Assembly: GCF_002951835.1 (NCBI RefSeq)
Contig: NZ_CP019448.1
Location: 372,001 to 436,000, forward strand
From: Simonsiella muelleri ATCC 29453
Lineage (GTDB): Bacteria > Pseudomonadota > Gammaproteobacteria > Burkholderiales > Neisseriaceae
DNA length: 64,000 nucleotides
Direction of reading: 5' to 3'
In this document: piece by piece, positions 24,318-33,443 of the stretch
Numbering within the stretch: the first letter of the stretch is position 1
Layout: each line of letters opens with the position of its first letter
The notes under the pieces: generated by a model
Database searches by the model: none
What the model was told of the DNA's origin: nothing
The model's input: the letters and a program-made list of their open reading frames with translations, nothing else
Position numbers and translations under genes: made by a program

Positions 24318-26255
24318 TTAATCGTGCGCTAACGCATCAATTGGATTGAGTTTGGAGGCATTTTTCGCAGGCATATAGCCAAACACCACCCCAATTGCTG
24401 TAGAACACAATACCGCACCAACAATTGAGCCTGTTGAAAATGACATCGCAAAATCTTTGACAAAATAATCAAAAATTACACCAATCCCAAACGAAATCAA
24501 CACACCCGAAATGCCACCAATGACACACAATAAAATCGCTTCAATCAAAAATTGTTGCAAAATATTGTTTTGACGTGCGCCAATTGCCATGCGAACGCCG
24601 ATTTCTTTTGTGCGTTCGGTAACCGATACCAGCATAATGTTCATTACGCCAATACCACCGACTACCAATGAAATCAATGCAATAGATGAAATCAGCATGG
24701 TCATGGTACCTGTTGTGGATTCAACGGTTTGCTTGATGCTATCGCTGTTAAACATGAAAAAGTCTTCCGTTCCGTGGCGCGATAGCAGCAGTTCTTTGAT
24801 GCCTTTTTCGGCGATTTGCGAATCAATATTGTCTTTGACTTTCACTGAAATGCCACTGATGAATTTGCTGCCTGAAATTTGGTTCATCAAAGTGGTATAG
24901 GGCGTGTACAAATTCAGGCTGTCTGAACCGCCAAATGGATTATCATCTTTTTTCAATACGCCAATCACGGTTAGGGGGCGTTTTTTGAATAACACGACTT
25001 TACCTAATGGATTTTGACCATCGGTAAACAATTTTTTCGCAGTATTATCATCAATAACAACGACTTGTGCATTTTCTTGTACATCTTCATCATTAAATAA
25101 GCGTCCTTTGTCTAATTTCAAACCGCGCACATCAAAATATTGGCTGCCTGCACCGTTCATACTGGCGGATAAATCTGTGTTGCGATACGTCAATGTGCCA
25201 CTGGAGTTGACAGATGGTGTGGTACTTTCGACATAATTTAATTTTGAAATGGCTTGGCTGTCGGCAACCGTCAGCGTTTTAATCTTGCCTGAACGCCTGT
25301 CGCCAAAACCTTTACCGGGGTAAATGCTGATGGTATTTGTCCCCATGCTGTTGATGTCGGCAAGAATTTTTTCTTGCGAACCTTTGCCCAACGCCACAAC
25401 GGAAACCACCGCCGCAATACCGATAATAATGCCAAGCATGGTCAATAAAGAGCGCATTTTATGCGCCACAATCGCTTGTACAGACATTTTGCACGCTTCA
25501 GAAAATTGGTCTTTGTAAAAACTCAAACCGTGTTTTTCTTGAATGGCTTGGACGTTGCTGGGGTTGATTTCGGTGGTTTTGCTGGTGTCGGAAATGATTT
25601 CGCCGTCTTTGATTTCAATAACGCGATTGGCTTGTGCGGCGATTTGGGGGTCGTGTGTAACCATGATAATGGTGTGTCCTTCGGCGTAAAGCTCGTGAAT
25701 AATTTGCATCACGGTTTCGCCGCTGCCTGAATCCAGTGCGCCAGTGGGTTCGTCCGCGAAAATGATTTCGCCGCCGTTCATTAACGCTCGGGCGATGGAA
25801 ACACGTTGTTGCTGACCACCTGATAACGCGCTGGGTTTGTTTTTTTCTTTGCCTTTCAACCCCAATTTGTCCAACAATAAATCTGCACGGGCATTGCGTT
25901 CTGCATGACTTAAACCTGCGTACACAGAAGGCAACGCCACGTTGTCTCGCGCTGAAATGGAGCTTAATAAATTATATCGTTGAAAAATAAAGCCAAATCG
26001 TTTACGGCGCATGGCTGCCAATTCGTCTACTGACATTTTGGAGGTTTCCGTGCCAGCAATGGAATAGGTTCCGCTTGTGGGTGTGTCCAGTAAACCCAAA
26101 ATATTCATCAAAGTAGACTTCCCCGAGCCCGATTGCCCGATGATGGCGACAAAATCACCTTTTTGTATCGTCAAATTGATGTTTTTGAGAATGTGAACTC
26201 GGTTTTCGCCTTCACCAAAATAGCGGTTAATGTTTTTGCATTCTATTAATGACAT
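24318..26255 (-). CDS. macB: MacB, ABC-type efflux ATPase/permease
   Basis: Inner-membrane component of the MacAB-TolC tripartite pump, which exports macrolides, lipopeptides or other envelope substrates. The 645 residues give an N-terminal ABC domain with Walker A GQSGSGKS (about 40-47), signature LSGGQQQRVSIARAL and Walker B IIFADEPTGALD. One membrane helix follows near residue 272, then a large periplasmic domain, then three C-terminal helices (about 525-640) with SVTERTKEIGVRMAIGA. Length and order are normal. It is downstream of macA and a small lipoprotein in the same direction. Confidence 0.94.
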   Translation of the reverse strand: MSLIECKNINRYFGEGENRVHILKNINLTIQKGDFVAIIGQSGSGKSTLMNILGLLDTPTSGTYSIAGTETSKMSVDELAAMRRKRFGFIFQRYNLLSSISARDNVALPSVYAGLSHAERNARADLLLDKLGLKGKEKNKPSALSGGQQQRVSIARALMNGGEIIFADEPTGALDSGSGETVMQIIHELYAEGHTIIMVTHDPQIAAQANRVIEIKDGEIISDTSKTTEINPSNVQAIQEKHGLSFYKDQFSEACKMSVQAIVAHKMRSLLTMLGIIIGIAAVVSVVALGKGSQEKILADINSMGTNTISIYPGKGFGDRRSGKIKTLTVADSQAISKLNYVESTTPSVNSSGTLTYRNTDLSASMNGAGSQYFDVRGLKLDKGRLFNDEDVQENAQVVVIDDNTAKKLFTDGQNPLGKVVLFKKRPLTVIGVLKKDDNPFGGSDSLNLYTPYTTLMNQISGSKFISGISVKVKDNIDSQIAEKGIKELLLSRHGTEDFFMFNSDSIKQTVESTTGTMTMLISSIALISLVVGGIGVMNIMLVSVTERTKEIGVRMAIGARQNNILQQFLIEAILLCVIGGISGVLISFGIGVIFDYFVKDFAMSFSTGSIVGAVLCSTAIGVVFGYMPAKNASKLNPIDALAHD

Positions 26256-26288
26256 ATTTTTTACTCTGATTTTTCAGGCAGCCTGAAA

Positions 26289-26612
26289 CTATTTTTTATT
26301 CTGAAAAACACCGAATCCACGAGCTTGTGCTGCCTGAACTTTATCCCCATCAATTGTATAAACGTTCACGCTGCCTGTTGCACCGCCACAAACGGTCGGG
26401 AACATCATGCCGCGCAAATAATCTTTACGCATTTGATAAACGTGAATATCGCCCAAATCGCGTCGCATGGTTTCGGGGGTGATGCCTGAATTTTTTTCGC
26501 ATTGGCGTGCATTATCAGAGCGGTATACATCGACTGTTTTCAGGCTGCCTGAAATGCTTTGGCAAGCGGTCAACGTGGTTAATAAAATTGGTAAAAATAA
26601 TTTGAGATTCAT
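26289..26612 (-). CDS. Small lipoprotein encoded between macA and macB
   Basis: A 107-residue protein with a lipoprotein signal (FLPILLTTLTAC, Cys17) and a compact mature domain containing two cysteines (ARQCEKNSG, FPTVCGGATGSVNVY). I do not recognise a named family. I start at ATG 26610-26612; an ATG three codons upstream is equally possible. An uptake sequence is read in frame just after the lipid anchor (SGSLK). Its position between the adaptor and the pump suggests an accessory part of the same efflux system. Confidence 0.7.
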   Translation of the reverse strand: MNLKLFLPILLTTLTACQSISGSLKTVDVYRSDNARQCEKNSGITPETMRRDLGDIHVYQMRKDYLRGMMFPTVCGGATGSVNVYTIDGDKVQAAQARGFGVFQNKK

Positions 26613-26695
26613 GGCAGACATCTTTAAATTCGGTTATCGGAAAATACGTTGGATTGTGGGTAGCGCATCTACCATTTTTCAGGCTGCCTGAAAAA

Positions 26696-27883
26696 TTACA
26701 TACGTGGAGGTCCCATATTTTGATTGTTTTGTTCGGCTTTTTCTGCTGCACCCATTTCCGACATAATGACTTTATCGCCTTCTGCTAAACCTGATTTGAT
26801 TTCGGTATTCATATCATCTTTTAAGCCAGTTTGAACTTCTTTTTCAATAGGTTTATTGTCTGCACCTAAAACGCGAACGAATTTTTTACCATCACGTGAT
26901 TTAATTGTTACAGTTGGCACGGTTAAGACATTTTCAGCAGATGCGATTTCAATGGTATTTTGCGTGGTCATACCAATGGATAATTTGCGTTCAGGATTGG
27001 GTACAATCGCACGCGCATAATAGTAAATTGCGTTAGACGTAGTGTCGGTGGATTTGCTGTACGAACCTTGCGACATGGTGGTTAAACCGGGGTCAATACT
27101 GTCCAAAGTTGCGCTAATCGGCGCATCAGGTTCGGATAAAATGGTAAAGCTGAGATTTTGTCCTGCCTTGACTTTGGTTGCATCGCCTTCTGCAATTTGC
27201 ATTTTATTGGTCATGCTGGTTAAATTGGCGATTTGTACGACTGTTGGTGAAGTTTGGCTGGCATTAATGGTTTGTCCTTGTTCCACGACCAGAGCCACGA
27301 CTGTACCGTCAGACGGTGCTGTGATGCGTGTGTAGCCTAAATCTTTTTCAGCGGTATTAATAGCGATTTGCGTTTGACGAATAGACGATTGTAATTCTTT
27401 GATTTTGGCGCGGTTGGTTACCAGCGTGTCTTCAATTGTTTCAAATTCTTCTTGAGAAACAGCACCTTGTTGTAATAAGCCTTTGTAGCGGTCATATTTG
27501 CGTTGTGCGATTTTTACGGCGACTTCTGCGGAAGCCAATTGTGCTTGATACGTTTCCAATTGTGCTTTTTTTGTATTAACTTCATTCACTTGCGTAACAT
27601 TATCAATTTCGGCAATTAAATCACCAGTTTTGACTTCATCGCCAATTTTGACGTGCATTCGTTTAATTTGTCCCGAAACTTGCGCGCCGACATCCACTAA
27701 ATTGGTGGCGGAAATTTCGCCAGTAGCGGAAACGGTTTGGCTGATTTTGCCGCGTTGCACGGGTTCAGTAATGTAAGAAACTTCGTTTTTGGGTTTCATT
27801 TTGCCATAACCGAACCAAGCTGCCCCGCCAATAATGGCAATAATAATTAATGATTTAATTAATTTTTTCATATTAAATCGCAT
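26696..27883 (-). CDS. macA: MacA, periplasmic adaptor of the MacAB efflux pump
   Basis: Membrane-fusion protein linking MacB to the outer-membrane channel. The 395 residues show one N-terminal membrane anchor (LIKSLIIIAIIGGAAWFGYG), a lipoyl half-motif (ISATNLVDVGAQVSGQIKRM), a coiled-coil hairpin (about 95-175), the second lipoyl half (GYTRITAPSDGTVVALVVEQ), a beta-barrel and a membrane-proximal domain. ATG 27881-27883 follows GAGAG; ATG 27869-27871 is an alternative. First gene of macA-lipoprotein-macB. Confidence 0.93.
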   Translation of the reverse strand: MRFNMKKLIKSLIIIAIIGGAAWFGYGKMKPKNEVSYITEPVQRGKISQTVSATGEISATNLVDVGAQVSGQIKRMHVKIGDEVKTGDLIAEIDNVTQVNEVNTKKAQLETYQAQLASAEVAVKIAQRKYDRYKGLLQQGAVSQEEFETIEDTLVTNRAKIKELQSSIRQTQIAINTAEKDLGYTRITAPSDGTVVALVVEQGQTINASQTSPTVVQIANLTSMTNKMQIAEGDATKVKAGQNLSFTILSEPDAPISATLDSIDPGLTTMSQGSYSKSTDTTSNAIYYYARAIVPNPERKLSIGMTTQNTIEIASAENVLTVPTVTIKSRDGKKFVRVLGADNKPIEKEVQTGLKDDMNTEIKSGLAEGDKVIMSEMGAAEKAEQNNQNMGPPRM

Positions 27884-28143
27884 CGTCTCTCAAATTTAGA
27901 ATGGTGTGCATCATAACCGATTTTTAGTGGTGAACCAAGATTGAGTAGCCAAACTACAAGTTGCAATTAATTAATATTAAATGAATTTTATCTTTACAAT
28001 TTACATAATTTTGATTTACCTAAAATCAGAATTACATAACTCATCATTTTATTAACTTGTATTCAGTCCGAAAAATAGCGTAAATAAATTTCATAATAAA
28101 ACAAAAAATTATCAAAATAAGTAAAAAAAATTGAAGAAAACAC

Positions 28144-28172
28144 TTGTGCAGTTTGGGTAAATTTGGTTTAAT
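28144..28172 (+). promoter_or_regulatory. Promoter of the tRNA-Val/tRNA-Asp unit
   Basis: TTGTGC (28144-28149), 17-base spacer, TTTAAT (28167-28172). A small perfect hairpin, CTTCGCT/AGCGAAG at 28178-28196, lies between it and the first tRNA. The preceding 27884-28140 is AT-rich and shows nothing else I can name. Confidence 0.65.
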
Positions 28173-28203
28173 ACGGTCTTCGCTGATGCAGCGAAGTGAA
28201 TTT

Positions 28204-28279
28204 GGGTGATTAGCTCAGTTGGTAGAGCGTCTGCCTTACAAGCAGAATGTCGGCGGTTCGACTCCGTCATCACCCACCA
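28204..28279 (+). tRNA. tRNA-Val (anticodon TAC)
   Basis: 76 bases folding as a full cloverleaf: acceptor GGGTGAT/ATCACCC, D-loop AGCTCAGTTGGTAGAGC, anticodon loop CTTACAA, T-loop GGTTCGACTCC, and an encoded ACCA end. Confidence 0.97.
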
Positions 28280-28312
28280 TTTTCGTCAGTCGCTTTAACG
28301 GCGATTGGTTGA

Positions 28313-28389
28313 GCGGTGGTAGCTCAGTTGGTTAGAGTACTGGCCTGTCACGCCAGTGGTCGCGGGTTCGAGCCCCGTCCACCGCGCCA
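28313..28389 (+). tRNA. tRNA-Asp (anticodon GTC)
   Basis: 77 bases: acceptor GCGGTGG/CCACCGC, anticodon loop CTGTCAC, T-arm GCGGGTTCGAGCCCCGT and an encoded CCA end. It is 33 bases after tRNA-Val, in the same transcript. Confidence 0.97.
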
Positions 28390-28423
28390 AATTCATTCAT
28401 TGATAATCCTTTTTACATTTACT

Positions 28424-28454
28424 CCCTTGACTTTTTTAGTCAAGGGTTTTTTTT
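28424..28454 (+). terminator. Rho-independent terminator of the tRNA unit
   Basis: CCCTTGACT (28424-28432) pairs with AGTCAAGGG (28438-28446), a 5-base loop and a following run of eight T. Confidence 0.93.
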
Positions 28455-28583
28455 GTTCTAGAAATTTGGGTGCCTGATTTTTCAGGCAGCCTGAAATATT
28501 TTAAAGCGTTAGAAAAATGCACCAAAGATAGGAATTTATAACGGTTTCAATCTGAAAGCTATATCATATAGAATGAAAGTGTC

Positions 28584-28612
28584 TTGACACTTTTTAACTA
28601 ATAGCGTTAAAT
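28584..28612 (+). promoter_or_regulatory. metN promoter
   Basis: TTGACA (28584-28589), 17-base spacer, TTAAAT (28607-28612); a near-consensus sigma-70 promoter about 115 bases before the metN start. Confidence 0.75.
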
Positions 28613-28727
28613 CGCGCTTTTACTGATTTACTGAGACAGACCGATTTCAACGTTTGCGGGTTACAGCTAAGCGATTTGATTTTCCGCCCGTTGTGTCCGC
28701 GCATCGGGCTTTATTATTTTAAATAAA
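28613..28727 (+). promoter_or_regulatory. metNIQ leader with possible attenuator
   Basis: GCCCG (28686-28690) can pair with CGGGC (28705-28709), which is followed by TTTATTATTTT. Alternatively CCGC (28684-28687) can pair with GCGG (28656-28659), excluding the first stem. The two alternatives are what an attenuator would need. No known methionine or SAM riboswitch consensus was recognised. Confidence 0.35.
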
Positions 28728-29465
28728 ATGATTACATTAGAACAAGTTAGCAAAAAATTTCAAACGCGCGATAAAAAATGGTTTACCGCCGTAGAACCAA
28801 CCAGTTTAACCATTGAACAAGGCGAAATTTTCGGCTTAATGGGCTACTCGGGTGCAGGAAAATCCACATTGTTGCGTTTAATCAATGTGTTGGAACGACC
28901 TGATTCAGGCAGCGTGTTAATTAATGGGCAAAATTTAACTGCCATGTCCGAAGCCCAATTGCGTCAAGCGCGACAAAAAATTGGCATGGTTTTTCAACAA
29001 TTTAATTTGTTATCCAATCGCACAGTAGCACAAAATGTGGCATTTCCGTTGGAAATTGCGGGCTGGGATAAGGCGAAAATTGATGCACGTGTGGCGGAGT
29101 GCTTGGAAATCGTGGATTTGACCGAACGCGCCAATCATTATCCCGCGCAATTGTCAGGCGGACAAAAGCAGCGTGTCGGCATTGCGCGTGCGCTGGCACC
29201 TAATCCGCAAGTGATTTTGGCGGACGAGCCAACTTCCGCGCTTGACCCGATTACCACGCGTAGCGTATTGTCCTGCCTGAAAGAAATTAACGAGCGTTTC
29301 AAGGTTACCATTGTAATTGTAACGCATGAAATGAGCGTGATTCGTAAATTGTGTCATCGTACTGCTTTGTTGCATCAAGGAAAATTGCTAGAAGTGGCGG
29401 ACGTAAAAAATGGCGTGATTTTGGCACAATCCGAAATTGGACAAGAATTATTACGTGATGATTGA
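28728..29465 (+). CDS. metN: MetN, methionine importer ATPase (short form without NIL domain)
   Basis: ATP-binding subunit of the D/L-methionine ABC importer. Walker A GYSGAGKST, signature LSGGQKQRVGIARAL, Walker B VILADEPTSALD and the switch histidine in VIVTHEMSV are all intact. At 245 residues it ends where the C-terminal NIL regulatory domain of the E. coli protein (about 343 residues) would begin, so feedback inhibition by cytoplasmic methionine through that domain is not expected. First gene of metNIQ, behind a good promoter. Confidence 0.95.
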   Translation: MITLEQVSKKFQTRDKKWFTAVEPTSLTIEQGEIFGLMGYSGAGKSTLLRLINVLERPDSGSVLINGQNLTAMSEAQLRQARQKIGMVFQQFNLLSNRTVAQNVAFPLEIAGWDKAKIDARVAECLEIVDLTERANHYPAQLSGGQKQRVGIARALAPNPQVILADEPTSALDPITTRSVLSCLKEINERFKVTIVIVTHEMSVIRKLCHRTALLHQGKLLEVADVKNGVILAQSEIGQELLRDD

Positions 29466-29518
29466 TATTGATTTGACGTGTTCAGGCAGCCTGAAAGTAT
29501 TTTTAAAGAAATAACACC

Positions 29519-30184
29519 ATGAATTTTGAAAACATTATTAAATTAAAATCTGATTTTTATCAAGCCATTGGCGAAACGTTGATGATGGTCAGTGTGTCTT
29601 CGCTGATTAGTGTGATTTTGGGCGGATTGTTGGGCGTGTGGTTGTACACCAGTGGACGCGGACAAATTTTTGAAAACGCATTGATGAATCGTGTGATGAG
29701 TTCACTGGTTAGCTTTATGCGTTCGTTCCCGTTTGTGATTTTGATGATTGTGTTGATGCCTGTAACGCGCTTGATTGTCGGGACTTCGTTTGGTTGGGGG
29801 GCGGCGTGCGTCGCGTTGAGTACGGCCGGCAGTTTTTATTTTGCGCGACTGGTGGAGCAAAATTTGAAAGAAGTCCCACGCGGTGTCGTAGAAGCTGCGC
29901 AAGCCATGGGTGCATCACCTAAAACTATTATTTTCAATGTATTATTAAGTGAGGCGCGTTCGGGGTTAGTGTTGAGCATTACCATTTTGATGATTGCGTT
30001 GCTCGGTGAAAGTGCGGCGGCGGGTTTGATTGGCGGTGGTGGTATTGGGGATTTGGGCATTCGTTACGGACATCAACGTTATATGCCTGATGTGATGGCG
30101 GTGGTGGTGGTGATTTTGACGGTGATGGTGGTCGTGATTCAAACCATTGGCAATACGTTGTCGGCAAAATTGAATAAGCGGTAA
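29519..30184 (+). CDS. metI: MetI, methionine importer permease
   Basis: Inner-membrane permease of 221 residues with five predicted helices and the EAA coupling loop (VVEAAQAMGASPKTIIFNVL), which contacts MetN. An uptake sequence sits in the 53-base gap after metN. Length is normal for MetI. Confidence 0.95.
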   Translation: MNFENIIKLKSDFYQAIGETLMMVSVSSLISVILGGLLGVWLYTSGRGQIFENALMNRVMSSLVSFMRSFPFVILMIVLMPVTRLIVGTSFGWGAACVALSTAGSFYFARLVEQNLKEVPRGVVEAAQAMGASPKTIIFNVLLSEARSGLVLSITILMIALLGESAAAGLIGGGGIGDLGIRYGHQRYMPDVMAVVVVILTVMVVVIQTIGNTLSAKLNKR

Positions 30185-30234
30185 ATTTTCAGCCTGAAAA
30201 AATCTTTTTTATTTTTGTTTTTTTGGAGAATAAC

Positions 30235-31149
30235 ATGAATTCAGTATTTAAATTATCTTTGGCTGGTGTGATTGCGTTGGCGTTATCGGCTTGTGGTGGT
30301 CAGCAAGAAGCCGCCAAACCTACGCCAGAAACCACACCTGCGTCAGGTACTGCACCTGTGGTGGAAAAAGCGGAAATTCGTTTTGGTACGACTCCTGGTG
30401 ATTTTGGCGACATGGTACGCGACCAAATTCAACCCATGTTGGAGAAAAAAGGCTATAAAGTAACCATTACCGAATACCCTGATTATGTTACCCCTAATAA
30501 AGCCTTAGCAGAAAATGCGATTGATATCAATATTTTCCAACACAAACCATATTTAGATGGTTTCAAAGCCGAACATAAATTGGATTTGACCGAAGTATTT
30601 CAAGTGCCAACCGCGCCATTGGGTTTGTATGGTGGCAAATTGACTGCGCTTGACCAAGTGAAAAACGGTTCTACCGTGTCTGTCCCAAATGATCCATCTA
30701 ATTTTGCGCGCGCGTTAGTGATGTTAAATGAATTGGGCTGGATTAAATTAAAAGGCGATGTAGATCCCTTGAAAGCGAGTAAAGCCGATATTGCAGAAAA
30801 CACAAAAAACATCAAATTGGTAGAAATGGAAGCGGCAAATTTACCGCGTAGTCGCCAAGACGTGGATTTTGCGATTGTAAATGGTAATTATGCGATGTCA
30901 AGTGGCATGAAATTAACCGAAACATTGTTCCAAGAGCCTAGTTTTGCTTATGTGAACTGGTCTGCCGTGCGTACTGCCGACAAAGACAGTAAATGGGTTA
31001 AAGACGTTACAGATGCTTATAATTCAGATGAATTCAAATCGTATGCGAAAACCAAATTTGCGGGCTATAAATATCCAGCCGTTTGGGGCGAAAATGCCGC
31101 CGCTAGCGCAGTCGCGGAAGCCGCATCAACTGCCTCAGCCGTAAAATAA
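30235..31149 (+). CDS. metQ: MetQ, methionine-binding lipoprotein
   Basis: Substrate-binding lipoprotein of the NlpA/MetQ family. Lipobox ALSAC (Cys20), Pro/Thr-rich linker, then the binding domain with KAEIRFGTTPGDFGDMVRD, DINIFQHKPYLDGF and VDFAIVNGNYAMSSG. The C-terminus has an Ala/Ser-rich tail of about 20 residues after the folded domain. The start is ATG 30235, preceded by GGAGAA at 30225-30230; a TTG four codons earlier is not needed. Third gene of metNIQ. Confidence 0.95.
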   Translation: MNSVFKLSLAGVIALALSACGGQQEAAKPTPETTPASGTAPVVEKAEIRFGTTPGDFGDMVRDQIQPMLEKKGYKVTITEYPDYVTPNKALAENAIDINIFQHKPYLDGFKAEHKLDLTEVFQVPTAPLGLYGGKLTALDQVKNGSTVSVPNDPSNFARALVMLNELGWIKLKGDVDPLKASKADIAENTKNIKLVEMEAANLPRSRQDVDFAIVNGNYAMSSGMKLTETLFQEPSFAYVNWSAVRTADKDSKWVKDVTDAYNSDEFKSYAKTKFAGYKYPAVWGENAAASAVAEAASTASAVK

Positions 31150-31162
31150 TCCACATCATTTT

Positions 31163-31210
31163 TTCAGGCAGCCTGAAATTCTAGGGAATTTTTTAGGCTG
31201 CCTGAATTTT
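31163..31210 (+). terminator. metNIQ terminator made of two uptake sequences
   Basis: TTCAGGCAGCCT (31163-31174) pairs with AGGCTGCCTGAA (31195-31206), followed by TTTT. Confidence 0.7.
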
Positions 31211-31258
31211 GTTAATTTTGTTAAAATAGTCTTTTGACTAAAAAATGTGAACTTTGCC

Positions 31259-32056
31259 ATGACGCCAATTTTAGCTTTTGATATTGAAACCATTCCTGAT
31301 GCGCGAGCTATTCGCGTTTTAAATCAATTGCCCGAAACGCTAACCAATGCCGAAGTAGTGGAGTATGCCGCCCAACAACGCCGCGCTAAAACAGGCAACG
31401 ATTTCATGCCTCATCATTTGCATCAAGTGGTGGCGATTTCGTGTTGTTTGCGTTGGGGCGACAAAATCCACATTGGCACGCTGTGCAAATCCGACAGCAA
31501 TGAAGCCGATATGATTGACGATTTCTTCAAATTAATTGACAAATACACACCGCAATTAGTCAGTTGGAATGGTGGTGGCTTTGATTTACCTGTGTTGCAT
31601 TATCGCGCTTTGGTACATGGTATTCAGGCAGCACGCTATTGGGACATGGGCGAAGGCGATTTCCTCGACAGCAAAGATTTTAAATGGAATAATTACATCA
31701 GCCGCTACCATAACCGCCATTGCGATTTGATGGATTTGTTGGCGTTGTACACGGGACGCGCCAATGCACCATTAGACGAATTGTCCAAAATTTGTGGTTT
31801 TCCGGGTAAATTGGGCATGGACGGCAGTCAAGTTTGGTCTGCATATCAAGAAGGCAAAATTGGTGAAATTCGCGATTATTGCGAAACGGACGTGGCGAAT
31901 ACTTATTTGATGTTTCTGCGTTTTCGTTTGATGAGTGGCGCAATCACGCGTCCTGAATATGATAACGAAGTGGAAAAATTACGCCAGCATTTATTTGACA
32001 TTGCCGATGACAAACCGCATTGGGCAGAGTTTTTAGAAGCATGGGAAGGCGATTGA
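31259..32056 (+). CDS. Predicted 3'-5' exonuclease, PolB-exonuclease-like (DNA_pol_B_exo2 family)
   Basis: 265-residue stand-alone DEDD exonuclease. Motif I is FDIETIPD at the N-terminus, motif II lies in LVSWNGGGFDLPVLHYRAL, and motif III in RDYCETDVANTYLMFLR, where the Tyr/Asp spacing fits the DEDDy type. The family is related to the proofreading domain of B-family polymerases but has no polymerase part; its substrate is not established. Start ATG 31259 matches homologues (MTPILAFDIE); GTG at 31247 is a weaker option. Confidence 0.85.
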   Translation: MTPILAFDIETIPDARAIRVLNQLPETLTNAEVVEYAAQQRRAKTGNDFMPHHLHQVVAISCCLRWGDKIHIGTLCKSDSNEADMIDDFFKLIDKYTPQLVSWNGGGFDLPVLHYRALVHGIQAARYWDMGEGDFLDSKDFKWNNYISRYHNRHCDLMDLLALYTGRANAPLDELSKICGFPGKLGMDGSQVWSAYQEGKIGEIRDYCETDVANTYLMFLRFRLMSGAITRPEYDNEVEKLRQHLFDIADDKPHWAEFLEAWEGD

Positions 32057-32096
32057 TTATTTCAGGCAGCCTGAAAACATAATTAGCAAAATAATC

Positions 32097-32963
32097 ATGA
32101 TAAAACAATTAACTTTGATTGGTGTCGGACTGATTGGCGGCTCATTTGTGTTGGATTTGAAGCAACGCGGTTTGGTGCAAACGGTGGTGGGTGTGGACGT
32201 GAATGCACAAAATTTGCGTGATGCGTTGGCGTTAGGCGTGATTGACCGCGCGGAATCTAAAATTAGCGCACAATCGGTGGGCGATGCGGATTTGGTTTTG
32301 TTGGCGACGCCTGTGGCAACGCTGCCTGAAATTTGTCGGCAGTTGGCGCAATTTTTACCGTCTGAAGTGATTATTAGCGATGTTGGCAGCACAAAAATGT
32401 CGGCAATGTCTGCATTTATGCAATTTCTACCCAATCATTTGGCACATTGTGTCGCAGCACACCCGATTGCGGGTTCAGACAAAAGTGGGGCAGTTTCCGC
32501 CCATACTGGCTTGTTTAAACAGAAAAAAGTAATTTTATGTCCTCACAACAATCAATCTTCAGGCAGCCTGAAAAAGATGGAGACTTTGTGGCAAGCAGTT
32601 GGTGCGCAAGTGTATGAATTATCAGCAGAAGAACATGATAAAGTGATGGCGGCGGTGTCGCATTTGCCACATTTATTTGCGTTTGCGTATGTGCATCAAA
32701 TGCTGGACAACCCACAGGGGGCAGGATATTTGCAATTTGCGGGTTCGGGGTTTCGAGATTTCACACGTATTGCTGCCAGCCATCCACAAATGTGGACGGA
32801 TATTACTTTGGAAAATCGGGATAATTTATTGAAATTATTATCTGAACATTTGGCGCAACTTGCGTATTTGCAAACGTGTTTACATAATCAAGATGTGGAA
32901 AAACTCTACCGCTATTTTGCCGAAGCTAAGCAAGTCCGTGAAATTTGGGGACAATCTCATTAA
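32097..32963 (+). CDS. tyrA: TyrA, prephenate dehydrogenase
   Basis: NAD(P)-dependent oxidative decarboxylation of prephenate to 4-hydroxyphenylpyruvate, tyrosine branch. N-terminal Rossmann motif LTLIGVGLIGGSFVLDL, then AAHPIAGSDKSG with the catalytic His, and VSHLPHLFAFAYVHQM. The 288 residues contain no fused chorismate mutase. An uptake sequence at about 32558 is read as SGSLK in a surface loop between conserved blocks. Confidence 0.94.
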   Translation: MIKQLTLIGVGLIGGSFVLDLKQRGLVQTVVGVDVNAQNLRDALALGVIDRAESKISAQSVGDADLVLLATPVATLPEICRQLAQFLPSEVIISDVGSTKMSAMSAFMQFLPNHLAHCVAAHPIAGSDKSGAVSAHTGLFKQKKVILCPHNNQSSGSLKKMETLWQAVGAQVYELSAEEHDKVMAAVSHLPHLFAFAYVHQMLDNPQGAGYLQFAGSGFRDFTRIAASHPQMWTDITLENRDNLLKLLSEHLAQLAYLQTCLHNQDVEKLYRYFAEAKQVREIWGQSH

Positions 32964-32982
32964 TCATAAAATAGGAATGATG

Positions 32983-33417
32983 ATGAAAACAATCAGTACG
33001 TTACATGCACCCATGCGAATCATGGGTATTCAAGCAAAATGTGATTTAGTAGACGTTCACGGGACTTTGGCGAATTTATGGACGCGTTGGGTGGACGACA
33101 AGGCGGCACGTTTGCCATCATTCACGTTGACGGTGTATTGTGTTTATCAATACCATGATGCTGAACCAAATAAGGTATTGATTACATTGGGTAGAATTGT
33201 GGCACAAGATTTGCCAGAAGTACCGTTTGCCCGTGAAACACTGTTGCCAGCGCAAGATTATTATCGCTATGATTTGGACGATATGCAGCCTGAAAACCGT
33301 TTTTCGACATGGCAACTCATTGAACAAAATGATGAATTGGAGCGTAGTTTTACCACCGATTTTGAAACGCATTCAGTCAATGGTTCAGGGCAAATTTACG
33401 TTGGCAAAATAGGATAG
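32983..33417 (+). CDS. GyrI/AraC effector-binding-domain protein
   Basis: A 144-residue protein that looks like a stand-alone effector-binding (GyrI-like) domain: it has the two-fold pattern of this fold, with MRIMGIQAKCDLVD early and a central FTLTVYCVYQYHDAEPNK. Such domains bind small hydrophobic compounds or act as gyrase-interacting proteins; no DNA-binding part is present. Three ATG codons in frame (32977, 32980, 32983) follow AGGA at 32973-32976; the third has the best spacing. The family call is moderate. Confidence 0.55.
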   Translation: MKTISTLHAPMRIMGIQAKCDLVDVHGTLANLWTRWVDDKAARLPSFTLTVYCVYQYHDAEPNKVLITLGRIVAQDLPEVPFARETLLPAQDYYRYDLDDMQPENRFSTWQLIEQNDELERSFTTDFETHSVNGSGQIYVGKIG

Positions 33418-33443
33418 AAAATAGGTGGTAAGGAATAAAAATC

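Noticed and set aside
28613..28727. Known SAM or methionine riboswitch
   Set aside because: None of the conserved cores I know could be found; only generic competing stems are visible.
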